DNA of 15,661 nucleotides, from contig JASIJX010000426.1 in the NCBI GenBank assembly GCA_030049955.1, forward strand, positions 1 to 15,661. Direction: 5' to 3'. Shown here piece by piece: positions 7,552 to 14,900 of the stretch (within the stretch, counting starts at the first letter, position 1; each line of letters opens with the position of its first letter). This stretch comes from Acidobacteriaceae bacterium. Its GTDB lineage: Bacteria; Acidobacteriota; Terriglobia; Terriglobales; Acidobacteriaceae. Made by a program: the position numbers and the translations under genes. The notes under the pieces were generated by a model. The model was not told where the DNA came from and searched no databases. It saw only the letters and a list, made by a program, of their open reading frames with translations.

Positions 7552-7606
7552 GCGCCGCTTGACTGCGAAAATTGCCCGGCGTAGCAGGTTAGCGAGTCAG
7601 CGGCGC
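7552..7606. terminator. Inverted repeat between convergent genes, possible bidirectional terminator
   Basis: GCGCCGC-T-TGACT (7552-7564) can pair with AGTCA-GCGGCGC (7595-7606), giving 12 base pairs with one bulged T and a loop of 30 nt. It sits in the 90-nt gap between the 3' ends of flgE (plus) and the thioesterase gene (minus), where a shared terminator would be expected. There is no clean T-tract on either side, so the terminator role is inferred from position. Confidence 0.45.
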
Positions 7607-7625
7607 GTTGGTTATGGTGCGGGGT

Positions 7626-8093
7626 TTACGGGGCCGGATGCGGGGGCGTTTTCGTCTGCACTTCGACGAACAGGCCCTTGCTCTGCGCCAGCACTTTGCC
7701 GTGCGCGTCGAGAATCTTCGCTTCGCTCCAGTGCTTGCGACCTTCGCTGCGGGTGACGCGGCCTTCGATGCGCAGCGGCGTTACGGAGGGCACGGGGCGC
7801 AGGTAATCGACTTCCATGTGGCGGGTCATGGCGGTGAAGCCGCGGGCGCGAACAGATTTGCTCATGGTTTCGTCGAGCAGCGTGGCGATGATGCCGCCAT
7901 GCAACAGGCCGGTGTGGCCTTCGAAGGTTTCGGCTACTGCGGGCAGGCAGACGACGGAACGGTCTTCGGCAAGAAAGAAGTCGAGGCGCAAACCACCGGC
8001 GTTGGCCGGGCCGCAGCCGAAGCAGCGGTTTTGCGCCTTGTGGGCCAAAGGCGTTAATTTCGCGCCCGAGAATTTCTGGTCTGTCTTGCTCAC
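7626..8093 (-). CDS. PaaI-like hotdog-fold thioesterase
   Basis: This is a predicted cytoplasmic acyl-CoA thioesterase of the PaaI/4HBT group, 155 aa, a usual size. The N-terminal CFGCGPANAGGLRLDF (24-39) is the signature of a subgroup of hotdog proteins, and the core helix begins with the HGG motif (H65-G67) followed by D74 and E75, where the catalytic acid normally sits. The later strands MEVDYLRPVP and GRVTRSEGRKHWSEAKILD complete the fold. It starts at GTG 8093, which overlaps the TGA of the dehydratase gene upstream (GTGA), and AGAGAGG lies about 10 nt ahead inside that gene, so the two are likely co-translated. The substrate cannot be read from sequence. The C-terminal tail (PPHPAP) is Pro-rich and looks unstructured. 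Confidence 0.87.
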   Translation of the reverse strand: MSKTDQKFSGAKLTPLAHKAQNRCFGCGPANAGGLRLDFFLAEDRSVVCLPAVAETFEGHTGLLHGGIIATLLDETMSKSVRARGFTAMTRHMEVDYLRPVPSVTPLRIEGRVTRSEGRKHWSEAKILDAHGKVLAQSKGLFVEVQTKTPPHPAP

Positions 8094-9085
8094 AGCGTCG
8101 TCGCCTCTCTGACTGCGTTCTCGACTGAGTTTTCGAGCACGGCCGCGTACACTTCGCGATCTACATTGCCGCCGGTGAGCACGATGCCCACGCCCACGCG
8201 ATAGATGCGGTCTTTCTCCTTAAAGGCTCCGGCCAGCGCCGCCGCGCCCGCGCCCTCGGCCACGTTGTGCGTGTCCTCATAGCAAGTGCGCATCGCATCC
8301 ATCACTTCTGTATCTGAAACCTCCACGATGCGCTCGACGTTGGCGAGGATTGCTTCAACCGCTTTGGCATTGGGTACGCGGCAGGCGAGGCCGTCGGCGA
8401 TTCTGGTGCGCGCGGGCGCCGCAACAACACGGCGCTCGCGAAAGCTGAGTGCGTAAGAAGGCGACTCGGCTGAGACGACGCCTATGATTTTCGTCGGCAA
8501 TTCAAGGGCATTGCGCACGGCGGCTACGCCTGCGATCGAGGAACCCAGGCCGATGGGAACATAGACAGAGTCGAGCGGCGGCGCGCCTTCAAAAAGTTCG
8601 AGAGCGTAGGTGGCCGTGCCGCGCACCAGCCACTCGTGGAAGGACTCGACGAACGCAAGTCTGCGATCATGCGCCAGTTCGCAGGCGTATTCCAGCGCTT
8701 CCTGAAAATCGTCTCCGTGTTCGATGAGTTCTGCGCCCTGGGCCTGCATGGCGCGGTTCTTCTCAGTGCTGTTGCCGTGCGGCACTACGATGATGGATTT
8801 GACGCCGAAGAGGCGCGCGGCCATGGCCACGCCCTGGCCAAAGTTGCCACGCGTTGCGGCGATGACGCCACCGAGGCCTGGCTTCTGCTTGAGAAGCTCG
8901 CTCAAATAGACGAGCGCGCCGCGGATCTTAAAGGCGCCCACGGGCGTGTGGTTTTCGTGCTTGATCCAGACTTCTGCGCCGAGCCGCTGGTTGAGCAGCG
9001 GCCACGAGTATTGCGGCGTGGGCGGCATGTGCCGGTACACAATATCGCGTGCGGCGCGGATCTCATCGAGCGAAGGAAGCTGCAT
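8090..9085 (-). CDS. PLP-dependent threonine/serine dehydratase-like enzyme
   Basis: This is a fold-type II PLP enzyme of the threonine dehydratase group (COG1171-like), 331 aa, close to catabolic dehydratases in length and lacking the C-terminal ACT regulatory domain of biosynthetic IlvA. The PLP-binding Lys is K53 in HENHTPVGAFKIRGA. The substrate loop is TRGNFGQG (78-85), with Phe where most family members have His. The phosphate-binding loop is GLGSSIAG (179-186), less glycine-rich than the usual GGGGL type. EGAGAAALAG (277-286) and TGGNVD (304-309) complete the active site. The expected reaction is deamination of L-threonine or L-serine to a 2-oxo acid, but the altered loops and the KHENHTP subgroup (which includes EutB-type dehydratases of ectoine breakdown) leave the substrate open. 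It is the first gene of a two-gene operon with the thioesterase. There is no Shine-Dalgarno sequence before ATG 9085; TATGCT lies 6 nt upstream on the minus strand. Confidence 0.85.
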   Translation of the reverse strand: MQLPSLDEIRAARDIVYRHMPPTPQYSWPLLNQRLGAEVWIKHENHTPVGAFKIRGALVYLSELLKQKPGLGGVIAATRGNFGQGVAMAARLFGVKSIIVVPHGNSTEKNRAMQAQGAELIEHGDDFQEALEYACELAHDRRLAFVESFHEWLVRGTATYALELFEGAPPLDSVYVPIGLGSSIAGVAAVRNALELPTKIIGVVSAESPSYALSFRERRVVAAPARTRIADGLACRVPNAKAVEAILANVERIVEVSDTEVMDAMRTCYEDTHNVAEGAGAAALAGAFKEKDRIYRVGVGIVLTGGNVDREVYAAVLENSVENAVREATTL

Positions 9086-9141
9086 GGGATCAGCATAAAG
9101 GGTGGGAGCAATGGAAGGAGCGGTGACACCCAGGTCCTACA

Positions 9142-9528
9142 ATGAAGGCAATGCCATCTTCCTTTGTAGGCTGGCGGGGTGCGGCAAGTGCGCCGATCGC
9201 CTCACTCTGCTGCACCTTGATTCTTATTATTTCCGGCTGTCACCACCACGCGGAGCTTACGCCCGAGCAGGCCGAAGGCAAGCATCTTTACGACGTGCGC
9301 TGCGCCCATTGCCATGAGGACAATGATCTGGGTCTCAAAAAGGTTCCGCCTGATCTGCATGGCGTGTTCAATTACTCCACCTTGCCCAGCGGATTACCGG
9401 CCACCGATCAGGTGGTGGCGCGCGAAGTGCTGTCAGGCAGGGGATTGATGCCGGCCTTTGAAGGCCGGTTCACCGAGCAGCAAATGGCGGCACTGCTTGC
9501 TTACCTGCACACAGGGATGCGCCAGTAA
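9142..9528 (+). CDS. Monohaem c-type cytochrome lipoprotein
   Basis: The product is a small secreted electron-transfer protein, 128 aa. Residues about 14-32 form a hydrophobic signal segment ending in the lipobox ISGC, so C33 would be lipidated and anchor the protein to a membrane facing the periplasm. The haem c site is CAHCH (54-58) and the likely axial Met is M103 in GRGLMPAF; the C-terminal helix (TEQQMAALLAYLHTGM) is typical of class I cytochrome c. The start is ATG 9142 or ATG 9151 in the same frame; neither has a good ribosome site, and TACAAT at 9138-9143 is 7 nt before the second ATG. It is divergent from the dehydratase operon (56-nt gap) and upstream of miaB. No oxidase or dehydrogenase partner is next to it, so its redox partner is unknown. 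Confidence 0.87.
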   Translation: MKAMPSSFVGWRGAASAPIASLCCTLILIISGCHHHAELTPEQAEGKHLYDVRCAHCHEDNDLGLKKVPPDLHGVFNYSTLPSGLPATDQVVAREVLSGRGLMPAFEGRFTEQQMAALLAYLHTGMRQ

Positions 9529-9564
9529 CGATGCAGGCGCCGACGGCGGCGGAACTTTCCACCC

Positions 9565-9586
9565 CACGGACGAAGACCTGTCCGTG
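9565..9586 (+). other. Perfect 7-bp hairpin between cytochrome gene and miaB
   Basis: CACGGAC (9565-9571) and GTCCGTG (9580-9586) pair perfectly around an 8-nt loop. It lies 36 nt after the cytochrome stop and 37 nt before the miaB ATG. No T-tract follows, so it is either a weak terminator for the cytochrome message or a site near the miaB promoter. Confidence 0.4.
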
Positions 9587-9609
9587 AGGACCCCAAGTTC
9601 TAAACCCGG

Positions 9610-9615
9610 TATACT
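9610..9615 (+). promoter_or_regulatory. Candidate -10 box for miaB (leaderless start)
   Basis: TATACT matches the sigma-70 -10 consensus at five of six positions and lies 8 nt before ATG 9624, so transcription would begin at or next to the start codon. There is no Shine-Dalgarno sequence in the gap (CTTTGCAG) and no convincing -35 box at the usual distance. Confidence 0.45.
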
Positions 9616-9623
9616 CTTTGCAG

Positions 9624-10943
9624 ATGGCGGAGCAGAAAACCTTTTATCTCGAGACCTTCGGCTGCCAGATGAATGCCCATGACTCTGAAAAGGTTATCGG
9701 CACGCTGGAACAGCAGGGCTACGTGCGCGTGGAGACCGAAGAGGACGCGAACCTGATCCTTTACAACACCTGCTCGATCCGCGACAAGGCGGAGCAGAAG
9801 GTCTTTCACCGGCTAAACGATTACAAGGCGCTCTACAAGGCAGGCAAGCGCTTTGGCGTGCTGGGCTGCGTAGCGCAGCAGGAGGGCGAGAAGATCTTCG
9901 AGCGCGCGCCTTTCGTCTCGCTGGTTTCAGGCTCGGCGTCGTACCGCAAGCTGCCGGAGATGATTGCGCGCCTGGAAGCCGGCGAAAACCGCATCACCGG
10001 CCTTGACGATCGCCAGACCGACGAGACGTTCGAGACCGAGTTCACCTCGCGGCAGAATCCTTATCGCGGCTACATCACCATCATTGAGGGATGCGACAAG
10101 TTCTGCTCATATTGCGTGGTGCCGTTCACGAGAGGCAAGGAGCGCAGCCGGACTTCGGCTTCGGTTCTCAACGAAGCGCGACGCATTGCCGACCTTGGCT
10201 ATACGGAGATCCAGCTACTGGGCCAGAACGTGAACAGCTACCGCGACCCGGAAGGAAAGATGAGCTTTGCCGAGCTGCTGGCCGCGGTGGGGCAGGTTGC
10301 GGGCATTCGCCGGGTGCGGTTCACCACCAGCCATCCGCGCGATTTTACGCGAGACATTGTCGAGGCGATCGATGCGTTTCCGACGCTCTGCGATCACGTG
10401 CATCTGCCGGTACAGTCGGGCTCGGCGCGGGTGCTCAAGGCCATGGCGCGGGAGTACACGCCGGACTGGTACCTGGAGCGCATCTCGTGGATGAAAGCCG
10501 CGAAACGAAAGATCTCGCTTTCGACGGATATCATTGTTGGCTTTCCGGGCGAGAGCGAAGACGACTTCATCGATACGATGAACCTGCTGGCCAAGGTCGA
10601 GTACGACTGCGTCTTCGCTTTCAAGTACTCGCCGCGGCCCAACACGCCAGCCCTGGTGATGATCGATTCGATCCCCGAGGCCGAGAAGTCCAAGCGGCTT
10701 CAAGTGCTGCTTGATCGCCAACGAGAAATTCAAAGGTCTAATTATTCCAAGCACATCGGGGAAGTTATGGAAGTGATGGTTGAGGGGCAGAACCCGGCGC
10801 GCGGCCAAGTTGCCGGCCGCAGCACGCAGAACAAGCCGGTAAATTTTGCCTGGAACCAGCCCATTGCTCCAGCCCCGGGCAGCTATATGCAGGTACGGAT
10901 TACGGCGTCTCACCCGAATAGCCTGATTGGCGAGGTGACGTAG
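9624..10943 (+). CDS. miaB: tRNA (N6-isopentenyl adenosine(37)-C2)-methylthiotransferase MiaB
   Basis: MiaB is a radical-SAM enzyme that adds a methylthio group to C2 of i6A37 in tRNAs reading codons that start with U, giving ms2i6A. The product is 439 aa from ATG 9624, the normal length. The N-terminal UPF0004 domain holds C14 (TFGCQMNAHDSE), C50 (YNTCSIRDKAEQKV) and C82 (GCVAQQEGE), ligands of the auxiliary 4Fe-4S cluster. The radical-SAM motif is GCDKFCSYC with C157, C161 and C164, the same numbers as in E. coli MiaB, followed by TRGKERSR. A TRAM RNA-binding domain occupies about 375-437 (HIGEVMEVMVEG to SLIGEV). I prefer ATG 9624 to the in-frame TTG 9618, which would fall in the promoter spacer. 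It appears to be transcribed from its own promoter, and the next gene starts 65 nt downstream. Confidence 0.97.
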   Translation: MAEQKTFYLETFGCQMNAHDSEKVIGTLEQQGYVRVETEEDANLILYNTCSIRDKAEQKVFHRLNDYKALYKAGKRFGVLGCVAQQEGEKIFERAPFVSLVSGSASYRKLPEMIARLEAGENRITGLDDRQTDETFETEFTSRQNPYRGYITIIEGCDKFCSYCVVPFTRGKERSRTSASVLNEARRIADLGYTEIQLLGQNVNSYRDPEGKMSFAELLAAVGQVAGIRRVRFTTSHPRDFTRDIVEAIDAFPTLCDHVHLPVQSGSARVLKAMAREYTPDWYLERISWMKAAKRKISLSTDIIVGFPGESEDDFIDTMNLLAKVEYDCVFAFKYSPRPNTPALVMIDSIPEAEKSKRLQVLLDRQREIQRSNYSKHIGEVMEVMVEGQNPARGQVAGRSTQNKPVNFAWNQPIAPAPGSYMQVRITASHPNSLIGEVT

Positions 10944-11008
10944 GCTTCAGATCGAACGGCTTTACCGTCTAAATCTTCGGGAAAAAGGAATCGGCGAAAG
11001 AAGGGACT

Positions 11009-11497
11009 ATGGAGATTGAGGTTCGGATACGGGGATTGATGATGGACCCCTCCACCAATATGCCGATTGTGGTGCTGAAGGAAGTGGGCTCGGAGACGGT
11101 GATGCCCATCTGGGTGGGGATCTTCGAGGCCAACGCTATCGCCATCGAGATCGAGAAGCTAACGGCGCCGCGCCCCATGACGCACGATCTGCTGCGCAAC
11201 CTCATCCGCTACCTGAACGCCGAGCTCGAAAAGGTGGTCATTACCGAGATCAAGGACGACACCTTCCATGCTGTCCTGTGGGTGCGCCAGGACGGGGAAC
11301 AACTGACCATCGACGCCCGGCCGTCGGACGCGATTGCGCTGGCGCTCAGGGCCGACTGTCCGATTTATGTTTCAGAGCACGTGCTTCAGACCGCCAAGCT
11401 GAACACCTCGGGGCCACCCGAGGGCCCTACAGCTGAACAATTGCGCACCTGGCTCGAGGGACTCAACGACGAGGACCTGGGCCGGTACAAGATGTAG
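11009..11497 (+). CDS. Bifunctional nuclease (BFN, DUF151) family protein
   Basis: The product is 162 aa and consists of one BFN domain (PF02577). Visible family features are the start EIEVRIRGLMMDPSTNMPIVVLKE, the strand MPIWVGIFEANAIAIEIE with the invariant acidic residues, RPMTHDLL, and RPSDAIALALR (about 103-113), the most conserved block. Members have been reported to cleave both DNA and RNA, but the physiological role in bacteria is unsettled, so the nuclease label is from family knowledge only. The C-terminal tail (AEQLRTWLEGLNDEDLGRYKM) is charged. Start ATG 11009 has AAGAAGG at 10998-11004, 4 nt ahead. It is 65 nt after miaB in the same direction and may share its transcript; the pairing suggests RNA metabolism but does not prove it. 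Confidence 0.88.
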   Translation: MEIEVRIRGLMMDPSTNMPIVVLKEVGSETVMPIWVGIFEANAIAIEIEKLTAPRPMTHDLLRNLIRYLNAELEKVVITEIKDDTFHAVLWVRQDGEQLTIDARPSDAIALALRADCPIYVSEHVLQTAKLNTSGPPEGPTAEQLRTWLEGLNDEDLGRYKM

Positions 11498-11774
11498 GGC
11501 GAGTGCGCCGCTGACCAGTTGGCCCGCAGGGAAGGCCTGAGGGTCGCTCCACGGCGAGCCGACAATCATAGCAAAATCAATGATATATGGCGAGAATATC
11601 AAGGCGATTCTAGCCTAATCGCTATACTATACAGAATATACGTTATCGGACGTTACCGGTATGTCCTGGTTCCGGTGTTGAAGCTTCTGTCCATCCTAGG
11701 AAATTGTCATTTTTCTCCGCTGCTCCGGGATTTCCAGACGAAGTCCTTATTCCTTAATCAAAACGATATATCTA

Positions 11775-11803
11775 TTGACAAATATCGCAGGCACGGATTT
11801 AAT
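11775..11803 (+). promoter_or_regulatory. Sigma-70-type promoter of the TonB-receptor-like gene
   Basis: TTGACA (11775-11780, perfect -35) is followed after exactly 17 nt by TTTAAT (11798-11803, five of six matches to the -10). The predicted transcription start is about 11810, giving a leader of roughly 105 nt before ATG 11916. It is the best-scoring vegetative promoter I see in the window. Confidence 0.75.
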
Positions 11804-11811
11804 GCTTGGCT

Positions 11812-11839
11812 GAGGTCGGACCTCCGCTCGTCCGGCTTC
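11812..11839 (+). other. Hairpin at the predicted 5' end of the receptor mRNA
   Basis: GAGGTCGGAC (11812-11821) pairs with GTCCGGCTTC (11830-11839) as RNA: ten pairs, two of them G-U, with an 8-nt loop CTCCGCTC. It begins about two bases after the predicted transcription start and is followed by TGAAAAAGA with no T-tract, so it is not a terminator in this orientation. A 5'-end stabiliser like that of ompA mRNA is a possible role. Confidence 0.5.
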
Positions 11840-11915
11840 TGAAAAAGATTCGTCTTCATCATTACGAAATTGTTCGGATTGCTTTGCACGTATTTTTGCA
11901 AGGAGGCGCATCTCT

Positions 11916-14900
11916 ATGAGTTTTTTGCTTCAAGATCAAACTTCTGGGTTCGTTCAAGCCGGAAAGCCGCTGGCACTGGGGCGGCGATTGCTGAGTGCAC
12001 TAGCGACAGTTGTCGCGATTGCCTGGTTCTGTCTGGGTTTTTCAGCAGTCAGCCTGCACGCCCAGGGCTATGGAACCATCAGCGGACTGGTCACTGATCC
12101 AAGTGGCGCGGTCATACCTTCGGCAACCGTTACCGCCACTCAAACCGTGAGTGGTACAACCATGAAGGCGGTCTCGGGCAGCGACGGCCGCTACGTATTC
12201 CCTACCCTTTTGCCCGCACCCTACTCGCTGTCTGTCTCCGCAGCCGGCTTCGAGAGGTACAAACAGACAGGTATCGTCCTCGATGCCGATCAGGCGCTTA
12301 CTGTGAATATCACGCTGAGGGTTGGCGCGCAGGCACAAACCGTCACTGTCACTGCTGACGCGCCGCAGGTCGACACCACCACCGGCACACTCTCGCAGGT
12401 CATCAACTCGGCCAGCGTGCAGGATCTGCCTCTGAACGGCAGAGCCGCGGCCACCCTCGTTACGATGGTCGCCGGCGTCGTCGATGCCTCCAACGAGGGC
12501 AACGGCGCGAACCAGGGCAGCGGAAAGACGTTTTCGAGCACGTCGCTCAGCCCGGTCGAAGTCGCCAGCGTCAACGGTACTCTGCCCAACCAGGACAACT
12601 TCCTGCTCGACGGCGGCAACAACCTGGACGAAATGACCAACGTCAACGATCCGTATCCGATGCCGGACTCCGTGCAGGAGTTCAGCGTGCAGACCAGCAA
12701 CTACAACGCCGAATTCGGCCAGAGCGCCGGCGCCGTAGTCAACATCGTCACCAAGTCCGGCGGCGATCAGTTCCACGGCGATCTCTTCGAGTATCTTCGC
12801 AACGGCTTCTTCAACGCCGAAAACCACTTCAATCTCCCCGGCGCCCAGGACACCTATCACCGCCATCAGTTCGGCGGCACCATTGGCGGACCGGTGAAGA
12901 TCCCGCACATCTCCAGCGGCAAGACCACGCAGTTCTTCTACGGCTATCAGTACACCCTCATCCACCTGGGCAGTTCGGCAACCAGCTTTACGGCTCCCAC
13001 GGCCGCCGAAGAAGGCCTTGCCAGCAGTTCCACTGGCGGCGCCTACGCCGACTTCAGCAACCTTTGCAATTCGGCCTCCGGCAACACCTTCAACGGCTCC
13101 GGCGAATGCGTCAATTCAGGGGGAACCCCGGTCACAACCCAGCAGATCTATAACGTGTTCACGGGCGCGGCATATCCTAATAACCACATCCCCAGCAGCG
13201 ACTTCGATCCGGCCTCGGTCGCCCTCACGAAGTATTTCCCCGTCGCGACCGGGGATGCGGGTGCGGGAAAAATCGGCAATACGGTCGATTATTTTGCCGC
13301 CACGCAGAACTACTTTAACGAGGACACAGCGCGTGTCGATCACGAGTTCGGCACCAATGACCATATGTTTGCCCGCTACTTCTACGATTGGTACCAGCAG
13401 CCGGCCATCTACAATCCCACCAATATCGCGCTTGGCGGCCTCGAGAGCTACACCTCCTATTTCCAGACGCGCTACCAGAATGCGTTGCTCGCTGAGACCC
13501 ACATCTTCACGCCCAACATCCTGAACAACGTGGTTCTCAACTACCAGCGCGAGGTCTCCCAGCGCGGCGGGCCTCCAGGCAGCTTCGACGTCACGCAGCT
13601 CGCCTCAGGTACCCCACTCGCCAGCCTTTGGCAGCCGAATGTTGGCCCCTATATGGATCCCACGATCAGTGGCTACTTCAAGGCTGCATCCTCAGCCAGC
13701 GCCGTATTTGAGCGCAACAATTACACCTTCAACGACGACTTTCACTGGGTAAAGGGCGAGCACAATTTTGCCTTTGGCGGGCACTACGAGCTGAGCAAGT
13801 TCGACGTAGTCAACGTGTACAACTCCTATGGTGTCTTCGACTTCAACACGGCCGGGACGTCCCAGCCGGACGCCAACAACAATGCCTTTGCCAATTACAT
13901 GGAAGGCTTCCTGCAAACGTTCGAACAAGGCGAATTCGAGCTGGACAACGACCGCGGCCACTTCCCGGCCATCTACGCCGACGACAGTTGGAAGGTTAAT
14001 CGCCGCCTGACTTTGGATTATGGTGTGCGCTGGGAGATGTTTGCTCCGTGGCATGACAAGGTCGGTGTCCAAACCGCGTTCAGTCCCTCCGAATACGCGG
14101 CTGATAAGGGCACACCTCAATACGATCTTGCAGCGGGACCGAATACTCCAGGCTTGCCCGCCGGGATGGTGCTCTCGGGTGACCCAGGCTTCCCGGTCAA
14201 TGGCGTGAGGAACCAGTACAAGCAGTTCATGCCGCGTGTGGGCTTCGCCTACGACGTTTTCGGCGATGGCAAGACCGCGTTGCGTGGCGGCTATGGCATG
14301 TTCTATCAAACCCGCACGCAGGGCTTCTTCAACCTCAGTCAGCCAACCTTTAACCCCAATACCCTCACGGTGGGACCCATCACCAACCAGGACGAGACCG
14401 CCGGCAGCCCAGGCGGGCCGTTCAGCGATCCCTATTGCACGAAAGCATGTGCCGGCGGCGTTGGCTCGATCGCCAATCCGTTTCCGTTCCATCTGCCTTT
14501 CGCGGCCTCGCAGGTCTTCCCGAACCAGATGGAGGTCGGCGAATACGATCCTTCCGGTAACTTCCGCGTGCCGGTCACGACTGATTACAACCTCACCATC
14601 GAGCAACAATTGCCCGGAAGTTTGATCGCGCGGCTGGCCTATGTTGGTTCCGCATCGCGCCACCTGTTTGTGAATCTTGACAATAACCCCGCCGTGAACA
14701 CAGGTGTGAACACAGGCACCGCGACGAGCCCCAAATTGACCTTCCCGTCCGGTACATCCGCCGACAACGCAAGAAGGGTTTACGACACGGCTCCCATCGT
14801 CGGGCCACCATGCGCCTCGGGCAGCACAAGCTGCCCCACAAACAACGAAAGCTACCAGAGCATCGTCGAAGCGGCGATGATCGGCAATGCCCACTACAAT

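Larger units (their letters stand above)
11498..11915 (+). other. Gene-free, AT-richer region upstream of the receptor gene
   Basis: This 418-nt stretch holds no convincing gene. From about 11560 to 11900 it is clearly richer in A and T than its neighbours. It contains a 6-bp hairpin (GCGATT 11604-11609, AATCGC 11617-11622), a direct repeat CGTTATCGG/CGTTACCGG (11641-11649, 11651-11659) overlapping the palindrome TACCGGTA (11654-11661), a sigma-70-type promoter (11775-11803), a 5'-end hairpin (11812-11839) and a strong ribosome site AAGGAGG (11900-11906). The 107-codon reading frame at 11519-11842 has no family resemblance and covers the promoter. Confidence 0.7.

Noticed and set aside
7608..8057. 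149-aa plus-strand frame opposite the thioesterase gene
   Set aside because: The minus-strand frame has clear CFGCG and HGG hotdog motifs; this one is its shadow.
11519..11842. 107-codon plus-strand frame between the BFN gene and the receptor gene
   Set aside because: No family resemblance, no ribosome site, mixed composition across the GC shift, and it covers the likely receptor promoter.
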